64,000 nucleotides of DNA, from NCBI RefSeq assembly GCF_034720595.1, contig NZ_JAYESJ010000003.1, forward strand, positions 310,001 through 374,000, written 5' to 3'. The translations under genes were made by a program, and so were the position numbers. Under the pieces are notes generated by a model. It made no database searches. It was not told the origin of the DNA and saw only the letters and a program-made list of their open reading frames with translations. This stretch comes from Rhizobium sp. CC-YZS058. GTDB taxonomy: Bacteria; Pseudomonadota; Alphaproteobacteria; Rhizobiales; Rhizobiaceae. This document shows, in pieces, positions 57,476 through 64,000 of the stretch; position 1 is the stretch's first letter, and every line of letters begins with the position of its first letter.

Positions 57476-58249
57476 TCAGCTCTCCGGGATCGAGGCGACG
57501 AGAAGTTGGGTATAGGCGTGATGCGGATCGTCCAGCACCCGGTCGGTCAGGCCTGCTTCCACGATGCGCCCGCTCTTCATCACGATCATGCGCTGCGACA
57601 GGAGGCGCGCGACGGCGAGGTCGTGGGTGACGAGAATGACGGACAGGCCGAGATCGGCGACGAGGGTGCGCAGGAGATCGAGCACGCGCGCCTGGACGGA
57701 GACATCGAGACCGCCGGTCGGCTCGTCCATGAAGATCAGCCGCGGCCGGGTGACGAGGTTGCGCGCGATCTGCAGGCGCTGGCGCATGCCGCCCGAGAAG
57801 GCGACCGGCTGATCGTCGATCCGCTCGGCGGCGATCTCCACCCGGCCGAGCCAGTCGATCGCCGTCTGGCGAAGGGCGCCGTAATGCCGCTCGCCTACCG
57901 CCATCAGCCGCTCGCCGACATTGGCGCCGGCAGAGACCCGCATGCGCAGCCCGTCGGCCGGGTTCTGGTGCACGAAGCCCCAGTCGGTGCGCATCAGGAA
58001 GCGGCGTTCCGCTTCGCCAAGCGCGGCAAGGTCGGCGAAGCGACCGTCGCGCATCCGATACTGCACGATCCCGCTCGTGGGCATCAGCCGGCCGGACATG
58101 CAGTTGAGCAGAGTCGTCTTGCCGGAGCCCGATTCCCCGACGATCGCCATGACCTCGCCGGGATGGACATCGAAATCAATGCCCGTGCAGCCGATGAAGC
58201 TGCCATAGCGGTGTTCGAGAGCGCGAACGGACAGGATGGGCTCGCTCAT
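57476..58249 (-). CDS. phnK: C-P lyase system ATPase PhnK
   Basis: A 257-residue ABC ATPase that docks on PhnJ in the C-P lyase core. Walker [11 protein letters not shown] loop GFVHQNPADGLRMRVSAGAN (HQNPxDGLRM is a PhnK hallmark), signature FSGGMRQRLQIARNL, Walker B LIFMDEPTGGLDV. ATG 58249 overlaps the phnJ stop (ATGA); the longer frame to 58327 lies inside phnJ. Confidence 0.95.
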   Translation of the reverse strand: MSEPILSVRALEHRYGSFIGCTGIDFDVHPGEVMAIVGESGSGKTTLLNCMSGRLMPTSGIVQYRMRDGRFADLAALGEAERRFLMRTDWGFVHQNPADGLRMRVSAGANVGERLMAVGERHYGALRQTAIDWLGRVEIAAERIDDQPVAFSGGMRQRLQIARNLVTRPRLIFMDEPTGGLDVSVQARVLDLLRTLVADLGLSVILVTHDLAVARLLSQRMIVMKSGRIVEAGLTDRVLDDPHHAYTQLLVASIPES

Positions 58250-59136
58250 GGCCGGACCTCCAAGGGACGGCTTTCGGACTGAGGCAGCTCCGCGCCGTGA
58301 TGGCCGTCTGCGCGGCGGGTTTCGCAATGATCGGTGTCGGAGCAGACGAACATTCGCCCGCCGCGATCGTCGGTGACCACCTCGTCCAGGTACACGCCGG
58401 CCGCGTCGCAGAGCGCGCAGCGCTGCGAGAAGCGCTGGACGGCAAAGGGGTGATCCTCGAAATCGAGGCTGACCACTTTGGTGAAGGGTGGCAGCGCATA
58501 GATGCGCTTTTCCCGCCCGGCGCCGAAAAGCTGCAGCGCCGGATTGTCGCTCATCTTTGGATTGTCGAATTTGGGGATGGGGGAGGGATCCATCACATAG
58601 CGCCCCTCGACCTTGACCGGATAGGCATAGGAGGTTGCGATATGGCCGTGCTGGGCGATGTCCTCATAGAGCTTCACATGGATAAGGCCATATTCCTCGA
58701 GCCCGTGCATGACCCGCGTCTCGGTCTCCCGCGGTTCGAGGAAGCGCAGCGGTTCGGGGATCGGCACCTGGTAGACCAGTGTCTGGCCTTCCTTCAGCGG
58801 AGTCTCGGGGATGCGGTGCCGGGTCTGGATGATCGTCGCCGCCTCGGTCCGCGTCGTCGTCTCGACGCCGGCGGTCTTGGCGAAGAAGGCGCGGATCGAG
58901 ACGGCGTTGGTGGTGTCGTCCGCCCCCTGGTCGATCACCTTCAGCACATCCTCCGGGCCGAGAATGGCGGCCGTCACCTGAACGCCGCCCGTACCCCAGC
59001 CATAGGGCATCGGCATTTCGCGCGAGGCGAAGGGCACCTGATAGCCGGGAATGGCGATCGCTTTCAGGATCGCGCGGCGGATCATGCGCTTGGTCTGTTC
59101 GTCGAGATAAGCGAAGTTATAGGCGGGAAGGGTCAT
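58246..59136 (-). CDS. phnJ: C-P lyase, radical SAM subunit PhnJ
   Basis: PhnJ cleaves the carbon-phosphorus bond of ribose-1-phosphonate-5-phosphate using S-adenosylmethionine and a 4Fe-4S cluster, giving an alkane and the cyclic phosphate. In this 296-residue protein the cysteines are at 240, 243, 265 and 271 (RCALCDAAG and VCSDTDHC), the same spacing as Cys241/244/266/272 of the E. coli enzyme. The N-terminal YNFAYLDEQTKRMIRRAILK and PMPYGWGTGGVQ blocks are standard. Overlaps both phnI and phnK by four bases. All key residues present. Confidence 0.97.
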   Translation of the reverse strand: MTLPAYNFAYLDEQTKRMIRRAILKAIAIPGYQVPFASREMPMPYGWGTGGVQVTAAILGPEDVLKVIDQGADDTTNAVSIRAFFAKTAGVETTTRTEAATIIQTRHRIPETPLKEGQTLVYQVPIPEPLRFLEPRETETRVMHGLEEYGLIHVKLYEDIAQHGHIATSYAYPVKVEGRYVMDPSPIPKFDNPKMSDNPALQLFGAGREKRIYALPPFTKVVSLDFEDHPFAVQRFSQRCALCDAAGVYLDEVVTDDRGGRMFVCSDTDHCETRRADGHHGAELPQSESRPLEVRP

Positions 59137-60242
59137 TCCGCGGCCTCCTGCTGGACAGGATCGAGATCGTCGCCCGTTTCATGAGCGGCCGCCGCACGGA
59201 GCCGGCGCAACAGGTCGAGTTCGGCGTGGAAGTCGACATAGTGGGGGAGCTTGAGATGTTCGACGAAGCCGGTCGCCTGGACATTGTCACAATGAGCAAT
59301 GACGAATTCCTCGTCCTGGGCCGGCGCCAGCCGCTGCTCGTCGAACTCGTCGGCGCGCAACGCGCGGTCGACGAGGCTCATGGCCATGGCCTTGCGCTCG
59401 GACTGGCCGAAGACGAGGCCATAGCCGCGGGTAAAGCGCGGGCCCTCGCCCGACGTGCCCTTGAACTGCGACACCATCTGGCATTCGGTCACCCGGACTT
59501 CGCCGATGACCACCGAAAAGCCCAGTTCCGGGACTTCGATTTCGAGATCGACGAGACCGATGCGGATTTCGCCGACGAAGGGATGGGTCCGGCCATAGCC
59601 GCGCTGGGTGGAATAGCCGAGTGCCAGCAGAAACCCTTCGTCGCCGCGGGCCAGCGCCTGAAGGCGCAGGTCGCGCCCGACGGGAAAATCGACGGGATCG
59701 CGGGTGAGGTCGCCGGGCTGCGCATCGGAAGGGCGGTCGGGTTCGATCAGCCCTTCTGCATCGAGCAGATCGGTGACGCGCGGCGCCGCCTCCTGCGCCT
59801 CGACCGGCCGCCGGTTCGGCGGGGCGACGGGATGGTCGCCAGCCATGTCCGGGTCGATCAGGCGATGGGTATAATCGAAGGTCGGGCCGAGCAGCTGTCC
59901 GCCGGGAAGGTCCTTGTAGGTGGCGGAGATCCGCCGTTCGATATGCATCGCGGCCGTATCGACCGGCGTGCTGGCGCCGAAGCGCGGCAAGGTTGTACGA
60001 TAGGCCCGCACGAGGAAGATCGCCTCGATGAGATCCCCCCGCGCCTGGCGGACAGCCATGGCGGCCAGCGCCGGATCGAACAGCGACCCCTCGGCCATCA
60101 CCCGATCGACGGCAAGCGACAGCTGCCCGGCGATCTGGTCGATGGAGAGCGCGGGGACGTCGCGATCCCCTCGCCGACGATCGGCGAGAAGACGATGGGC
60201 CTCCTCGATGGCGGCTTCGCCACCCTTCACGGCAACATACAT
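59133..60242 (-). CDS. phnI: C-P lyase complex subunit PhnI
   Basis: A 369-residue subunit with the nucleosidase-type activity that, with G, H and L, attaches the phosphonate to ribose triphosphate from ATP. Conserved blocks: MYVAVKGGEAAIEEAHRLLA, VRQARGDLIEAIFLVRAYRT, LPRFGASTPVDT, ERRISATYKDLPGGQLLGPT, SEVRVTECQMVSQF type and LPHYVDFHAELDLLRRLR. Full length. Three bases after phnH and overlapping phnJ. Confidence 0.96.
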   Translation of the reverse strand: MYVAVKGGEAAIEEAHRLLADRRRGDRDVPALSIDQIAGQLSLAVDRVMAEGSLFDPALAAMAVRQARGDLIEAIFLVRAYRTTLPRFGASTPVDTAAMHIERRISATYKDLPGGQLLGPTFDYTHRLIDPDMAGDHPVAPPNRRPVEAQEAAPRVTDLLDAEGLIEPDRPSDAQPGDLTRDPVDFPVGRDLRLQALARGDEGFLLALGYSTQRGYGRTHPFVGEIRIGLVDLEIEVPELGFSVVIGEVRVTECQMVSQFKGTSGEGPRFTRGYGLVFGQSERKAMAMSLVDRALRADEFDEQRLAPAQDEEFVIAHCDNVQATGFVEHLKLPHYVDFHAELDLLRRLRAAAAHETGDDLDPVQQEAAE

Positions 60243-60245
60243 GGA

Positions 60246-60842
60246 TCAACCCTCCTCGATCATGGTCGTGCGCGGCAATGCCAGCGCCTGCCCGCCGCAG
60301 GTCAGAAGGAGATCGTGCCCAAGCGGGAAGAGCGCGCGATTGGCGGCCTGCGCCGCGACGAAATCCGGAACGAGCCCCAGGGGCGCGATCCGCACCTGAT
60401 GCTCGATGCCCGGCCCTTTCAGGATCAGCGACGGCCCGCCTGCAAAGGCAGAAACGGGAAGGATCAGAGTGGTGGAACGATCCGGATAGGCGCTCTCGCC
60501 CTTCGCGAAGGCAGCCCATCGCGCCGACAGCGTGGATGGAGCCAGGACCGCAAAGGCGGCGGATGCCGCTTCCGAAGCAAGGGGCGCCCCCGTCTGGAAG
60601 CCGAGCCAGGCGGCGCAGGACGCACGCAGATCCGGATCCTCGAGCCAGACCGGCGTATCATAATCGGAAAGCGCCAGGAGGAACGCGCCGGTCGCCATGC
60701 CGAGACGGGGCGGGGGCGCGCAGAACCCGTCCAGCGAGACGATCGTCCCCGGTCTGGAGAAGGCATCCATCACCCGCCGGAACACGGCCTGTGCCGAGAA
60801 CGCCGTATCCTTGAACCCGCCGTCGGCAAGCAACGTGCTCAT
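60246..60842 (-). CDS. phnH: C-P lyase complex subunit PhnH
   Basis: A 198-residue core subunit of the PhnGHIJ complex with structural similarity to PLP enzymes but no PLP site. Blocks: AFSAQAVFRRVMDAFSRPGT, LLALSDYDTPVWL, FAKGESAYPDRSTTLILPV and GPGIEHQVRI. ATG 60842 overlaps the phnG stop; the longer frame upstream lies inside phnG. Confidence 0.95.
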   Translation of the reverse strand: MSTLLADGGFKDTAFSAQAVFRRVMDAFSRPGTIVSLDGFCAPPPRLGMATGAFLLALSDYDTPVWLEDPDLRASCAAWLGFQTGAPLASEAASAAFAVLAPSTLSARWAAFAKGESAYPDRSTTLILPVSAFAGGPSLILKGPGIEHQVRIAPLGLVPDFVAAQAANRALFPLGHDLLLTCGGQALALPRTTMIEEG

Positions 60843-61288
60843 GCGTCTTCTCCCCGAACCATGGTGAAGAACTCGACCCGCGTCGCGGCGGTCTCTTCGG
60901 CTCTCTTGCGCCTCCGTTCGTTCGCCTCCGCCAGGGAGGGGGCGACAATTTGCGCATCGACCACCCTCTGCCACTCCGCCGTTTGCCCGAGAGCATCGCA
61001 GTGCGCGACGAGCGCGGCCTTGGCGGGGTCGCGGCCGAGGATGACGGCATGGCCGAGTTCGCCGCTCGGCAGGCGGACCGAGGCGCGGGTGACGCTGGCC
61101 TCGCCGAGATTGAAGGGCGCGCCGCCTCCGCCGATCCGCCCACGCACCATGACGAGGCCAACCTCCGGGCCGCGCACTGCCTCTGCGCGCGGCGCAGCCG
61201 ACAGGTGGCGGTCATGCAGCCTCTGGAGGGTTTCGAGATCGAGCGCCGCCAGGGCGTCCAGTGTCCGTTTCCGTCTATTTCCGCTCAT
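60839..61288 (-). CDS. phnG: C-P lyase complex subunit PhnG
   Basis: A 149-residue subunit, the same size as E. coli PhnG. Blocks: TLDALAALDLETLQRLHDRH, GLVMVRGRIGGGGAPFNLGE and RLPSGELGHAVILGRDPAKA. First gene of the phn operon. The start at 61288 is used because GAGAG lies six bases before it and it gives the family length; ATGs at 61294 and 61366 are in frame, but the latter lies beyond the operator repeat. Confidence 0.94.
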   Translation of the reverse strand: MSGNRRKRTLDALAALDLETLQRLHDRHLSAAPRAEAVRGPEVGLVMVRGRIGGGGAPFNLGEASVTRASVRLPSGELGHAVILGRDPAKAALVAHCDALGQTAEWQRVVDAQIVAPSLAEANERRRKRAEETAATRVEFFTMVRGEDA

Positions 61289-61306
61289 CTGCATCTCTCG
61301 TCGTAA

Positions 61307-61328
61307 GTTGTCTAATTGTTTAGACAAC
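61307..61328. promoter_or_regulatory. perfect inverted repeat, likely PhnF operator
   Basis: GTTGTCTAA (61307-61315) and TTAGACAAC (61320-61328) are a perfect nine-base inverted repeat around TTGT. It lies 19 bases upstream of the phnG start and about 80 bases upstream of phnF. The TCTA/TAGA core resembles operators of HutC/PhnF-type GntR repressors. Position near the expected phnG transcription start suits repression. Confidence 0.75.
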
Positions 61329-61359
61329 CAGTCTTGAGGCGTGTTATAGACCGTGGTCG

Positions 61360-61377
61360 ATGACACTGTGATGACGA
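61360..61377 (-). promoter_or_regulatory. Pho-box-like element upstream of phnG
   Basis: Read on the minus strand toward phnG: TCGTCAT, four bases (CACA), GTGTCAT. This is two 7-mers close to the PhoB half-site CTGTCAT at the canonical 11-base period. The centre lies about 80 bases upstream of the phnG start codon, a reasonable activator position. It predicts induction of the operon by phosphate starvation. Confidence 0.6.
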
Positions 61378-61407
61378 GCGGAGCCAGCAGGGCTGCCGGA
61401 GAATGCG

Positions 61408-62136
61408 ATGAACGATCTTGATGACGGTGTGGCGCGGTGGCGGCGGGTTGCGGATGCCTTGCGGGGCGGCATCGCCGATGGATCGCTCGTCGGGCAACTG
61501 CCGCCGGAAGCGGAGCTCGCCGAACGCCACGGCGTCAACCGGCATACGGTGCGCCGGGCGATCGCCATGCTCGCGGCCGAAGGGATCCTGCGGGCAGAGC
61601 GCGGCCGCGGCACCTTCATCAATTCCGTTGCGCCGCGCATCACCTATCCCATCGGCGCGCGCGCGCGCTTTTCGGAAAATATGACACGCCAGTCGCTCGA
61701 GCCCTCGGGGCGGTTGATCGGCGCGGAAAAGGTTTCGGCGTCTGCGGGCCTTGCTGCGAAACTCTCGCTCTCACCCGGCGCGCCGCTCTTCAGGCTGGAA
61801 CATCTGGCCGTGGTCGGCGGCGTTCCGCTGTCGCGATCCACCTCGCATTTTCCGGCGGAGCGGTTCCCGGAGATCGTCACCGCCTATGCCGAAACCGGCT
61901 CGATCACCCAGGCCTTGGCGCGATCGGGGCTCAGCGATTATCGACGGCTGGAAACAAGGGTAAGCGCGATGCATGTCCCGCCCGCCGATGCCGAACTCCT
62001 GCACTGCAGCCACGACGCCATCATCCTTATCAGCGAAGCGATCGACGTCGACCCCTCCGACACCCCGATCCAACACATCCGCACCCGCTTCCTCGCCGAC
62101 CGGCTCGACCTGGTCTTCACGACGCCGATGGGGTGA
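61408..62136 (+). CDS. phnF: PhnF, GntR/HutC-family regulator of the phn operon
   Basis: A 242-residue regulator. The winged helix shows RWRRVADALRGGIADG, LPPEAELAERHGVNRHTVRR and AIAMLAAEGILRAERGRGTF. The UTRA ligand domain (about 85-240) has PLFRLEHLAVVGGVPLSRST and SEAIDVDPSDTPIQHIRTRF. CCGGAGAATGCG supplies the ribosome site. Divergent from phnG across a gap holding an inverted repeat and a Pho-box-like element; it most likely represses phn genes and itself until a phosphonate or phosphate signal is sensed. Confidence 0.93.
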   Translation: MNDLDDGVARWRRVADALRGGIADGSLVGQLPPEAELAERHGVNRHTVRRAIAMLAAEGILRAERGRGTFINSVAPRITYPIGARARFSENMTRQSLEPSGRLIGAEKVSASAGLAAKLSLSPGAPLFRLEHLAVVGGVPLSRSTSHFPAERFPEIVTAYAETGSITQALARSGLSDYRRLETRVSAMHVPPADAELLHCSHDAIILISEAIDVDPSDTPIQHIRTRFLADRLDLVFTTPMG

Positions 62137-62323
62137 GCGCTCCGGCAACGGAACCTGTCTTAAGCGATTGTGGAAATGCAGGTAGGAATTCCACGTTCGA
62201 AGAAGCAGATATTCAGATTTCTTGGCCGAGTTTAACGAATTCGATGCTGTCATCCTCTGCGATCGGCAGGAGGAGGTTTGCCCAGTCCCCGCCGATCGTA
62301 TGGCGTCACATCGTATCACTTTC

Positions 62324-63277
62324 TTAATCAAGGTCGTCGCGGATGCAGGCTTTGTAAAGCCCCTGTGATGTTTCCCTTAGATCTGGAACCACCTGACTGC
62401 ATTCCGCGAGAACGTTCGGACAGCGCGTCCGGAACACGCAGCCGCTTGGCGGGTTGGCAGGGCTCGGGATGTCGCCCGTCAGGATCTGCCGATCGCGTTT
62501 CGCATCGACATCGGGTGTAGGGATCGCGGACAGCAGCGCGCGCGTGTAGGGATGCTGCGGACGGCTGTAGAGCTCTTCGCTGCGGGCGATTTCCATGATC
62601 CGGCCGAGATAGAGGACGATCACGCGATCGCATATGTATTCGACTACGGCCAGATCATGGCTGATGAACAGCATGGTCAGTCCGAGACGCTGTTGCAGGT
62701 CTCGGAGCAGGTTGATGACCTGGGCCTGGATCGAAACGTCGAGCGCCGACACCGGCTCGTCGGCGACGATGAACTCAGGGGCAAGCGTCAAGGCGCGGGC
62801 GATGCCGATGCGCTGGCGTTGCCCGCCGGAGAATTCATAGGCGTAGCGGTTCATCGCATCGCCGGGCAGGTCGACCAATTCCAGGGACTGCCGCGCGCGA
62901 GCCACTCTTTCCGCGGCGTTGCCGATCCCCTGGATCCCGAGGCCCTCCGTCAGGATCTGCCCCACGGTCATCCGTGGCGAAAGACTTGCGAACGGGTCCT
63001 GGAAAACATACTGCATGCGCGGCCGGGCCTTCTGCATCTCCTTCGCAGAAAGCGTCGTCAGTTCCACCCCGTCGTAGCGGACGCTTCCGGAGGACGGTTC
63101 GACAAGACGCAGGACCGATCGTCCGATCGTGGTCTTGCCGCTACCGGACTCGCCGACGAGACCGACGACTTCGCCCTTGCCGATCTCGAAGGAAACGTCA
63201 TGGAGGATCGTGAGCCTCGAGCCGCGGTCGTCGTAATGTTTCGAGAGGTTGCGAACCGACAGGAGAGGAACCGCCAT
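62324..63277 (-). CDS. dipeptide/oligopeptide-type ABC transporter ATPase (DppF/OppF-like)
   Basis: A 317-residue ATPase. Walker [11 protein letters not shown] loop [20 protein letters not shown], signature [15 protein letters not shown], Walker [14 protein letters not shown], and the C-terminal oligopeptide extension [20 protein letters not shown] with its iron-sulfur-type cysteines (CVFRTRC, C near the end). ATG 63277 is used; the longer frame upstream lies in the next gene. One base after the DppD-like gene, so coupled. The permeases and binding protein should lie beyond the right edge. The solute may be a peptide, a sugar-like opine or nickel. Confidence 0.92.
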   Translation of the reverse strand: MAVPLLSVRNLSKHYDDRGSRLTILHDVSFEIGKGEVVGLVGESGSGKTTIGRSVLRLVEPSSGSVRYDGVELTTLSAKEMQKARPRMQYVFQDPFASLSPRMTVGQILTEGLGIQGIGNAAERVARARQSLELVDLPGDAMNRYAYEFSGGQRQRIGIARALTLAPEFIVADEPVSALDVSIQAQVINLLRDLQQRLGLTMLFISHDLAVVEYICDRVIVLYLGRIMEIARSEELYSRPQHPYTRALLSAIPTPDVDAKRDRQILTGDIPSPANPPSGCVFRTRCPNVLAECSQVVPDLRETSQGLYKACIRDDLD

Positions 63278-63278
63278 C

Positions 63279-64000
63279 TCACAACTCCTCCCAACGAATG
63301 CATCGGCTGCCATGATGTGGATTGACGTGTAGAAGTGGTGGTATCGCCTGGCGGCATGCTTCGACAGCGAAGCGGCAACGCGGTTCGAAGGCACAGCCCG
63401 GAGGCATGTTCGTGAGGCTCGGCACGACGCCCGGGATCGCGGCAAGCTGCTCGCCGGCCTGCTTCATACGGGACGCATCACCGAGCCTGGGCATCGAAGC
63501 GAGCAGGCCGATCGTGTAGGGATGACGCGGTCTGCGGAACACCTCGCTGACCGGGCCAGTCTCAACGATCCTCCCCGCATACATGACTGCGACCCGATGA
63601 GCAATTTCCGCGACGACCCCCAGATTGTGCGTGACGAACAGCATGGCCATCCCGCGTTCGCGTTGAAGCTTTCGAAGGAGGTCCAGGATCTGGGCTTGGA
63701 TGGTGACGTCCAGCGCCGTGGTCGGTTCGTCGGCGATCAGCAGAGTGGGATCGCAGGCCAATGCCATGGCGATTGTCACCCGCTGCCGCATGCCGCCCGA
63801 TAGCTCATGAGGATACTGGCCGGCCCGTCGCCGCGCGTCCGGAATGCCAACCATTTCGAGAAGGGCGACCGCGGTCTCCATTGCCGATTTCCGGTCTGCA
63901 TTCCGATGGATTCGGATCGGTTCCGCGATCTGGTCGCCGACGGTGAAGACCGGGTTCAAGCTGGACATCGGCTCCTGGAAGACCATTCCGATATCGTCGC
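63279..64000 (-). CDS. dipeptide/oligopeptide-type ABC transporter ATPase (DppD/OppD-like), 5' end beyond window
   Basis: The C-terminal 240 residues of the partner ATPase. The window edge cuts it just before the Q loop ([20 protein letters not shown]); Walker A is outside. Seen: signature [15 protein letters not shown], Walker [14 protein letters not shown], and the oligopeptide extension [20 protein letters not shown] with its cysteines. Pairs with the gene at 62324 as the two nucleotide-binding subunits of one importer. Confidence 0.92.
   Translation of the reverse strand, partial: DDIGMVFQEPMSSLNPVFTVGDQIAEPIRIHRNADRKSAMETAVALLEMVGIPDARRRAGQYPHELSGGMRQRVTIAMALACDPTLLIADEPTTALDVTIQAQILDLLRKLQRERGMAMLFVTHNLGVVAEIAHRVAVMYAGRIVETGPVSEVFRRPRHPYTIGLLASMPRLGDASRMKQAGEQLAAIPGVVPSLTNMPPGCAFEPRCRFAVEACRQAIPPLLHVNPHHGSRCIRWEEL

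Overview
The window is high-GC, densely coded bacterial DNA from an alphaproteobacterium, most likely a Rhizobiales (Rhizobiaceae-like) genome. This rests on a Ros/MucR zinc-finger regulator, a DUF982 small protein, a C-P lyase operon with a hexapeptide acyltransferase gene between phnL and phnC, FCD-type GntR/RbsABC-type sugar loci, and a luciferase-like monooxygenase domain of the MupA/Atu3671 type inside an NRPS. The species cannot be named from this window. I saw no rRNA, tRNA, insertion sequence, CRISPR array or phage gene. Both ends cut a gene (a PKS at the left, a dipeptide-transport ATPase at the right).

Layout. (1) 1-8413: part of a natural-product cluster. A type I PKS (KS-AT..., minus strand, cut) is divergent from an unusual NRPS (formyltransferase, condensation remnant, adenylation domain interrupted by a flavin monooxygenase, carrier domain), followed by an overlapping Sfp-type phosphopantetheinyl transferase. 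(2) 8376-16181: glycan genes: GT71-like transferase, secreted family 9 glycoside hydrolase, GT4, WecG/TagA/CpsF transferase and membrane GT2. (3) 16462-17471: two small secreted low-complexity proteins. (4) 17631-23954: signalling and redox: a cytoplasmic diguanylate cyclase, a NarX/NarL-like two-component pair, a UbiB-like kinase overlapping a DCC-family protein, and a DUF427 protein. (5) 24030-32787: a catabolic locus of unknown substrate. An alcohol dehydrogenase/aldehyde dehydrogenase/hydrolase operon is divergent from a GntR regulator plus a sugar ABC transporter and a DJ-1/PfpI protein, ended by a strong terminator. (6) 32809-36360: PPOX-like flavoprotein, Tat-exported metallo-beta-lactamase-fold enzyme, LysR and MucR regulators. 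(7) 36412-45050: eight tightly packed glycosyltransferase-type genes in two divergent arms, including a sucrose-phosphate-synthase/phosphatase fusion, a sialyltransferase-motif protein and a zinc-ribbon GT2. (8) 45136-51977: DUF2254 membrane protein, DUF982, ZIP transporter, HTH regulator with divergent NAD(P)-binding protein, DUF1349, SLC13 permease. (9) 52125-62136: complete phnGHIJKL core plus acyltransferase, phnCDE and phnM, with divergent phnF. The phnG/phnF gap carries a perfect inverted repeat and a Pho-box-like element. (10) 62324-64000: two ATPases of a peptide/nickel-type ABC importer.

How they work together. The NRPS, PKS and PPTase form one assembly line: formylated starter, on-line oxidation, polyketide extension, and carrier activation by the PPTase. 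The two glycan regions look like independent surface or soluble glycan pathways; the second sits beside mucR, a class of regulator that controls exopolysaccharide in rhizobia. The phn operon should import phosphonates and cleave them to phosphate under Pho control, although phnN and phnP are not present here.
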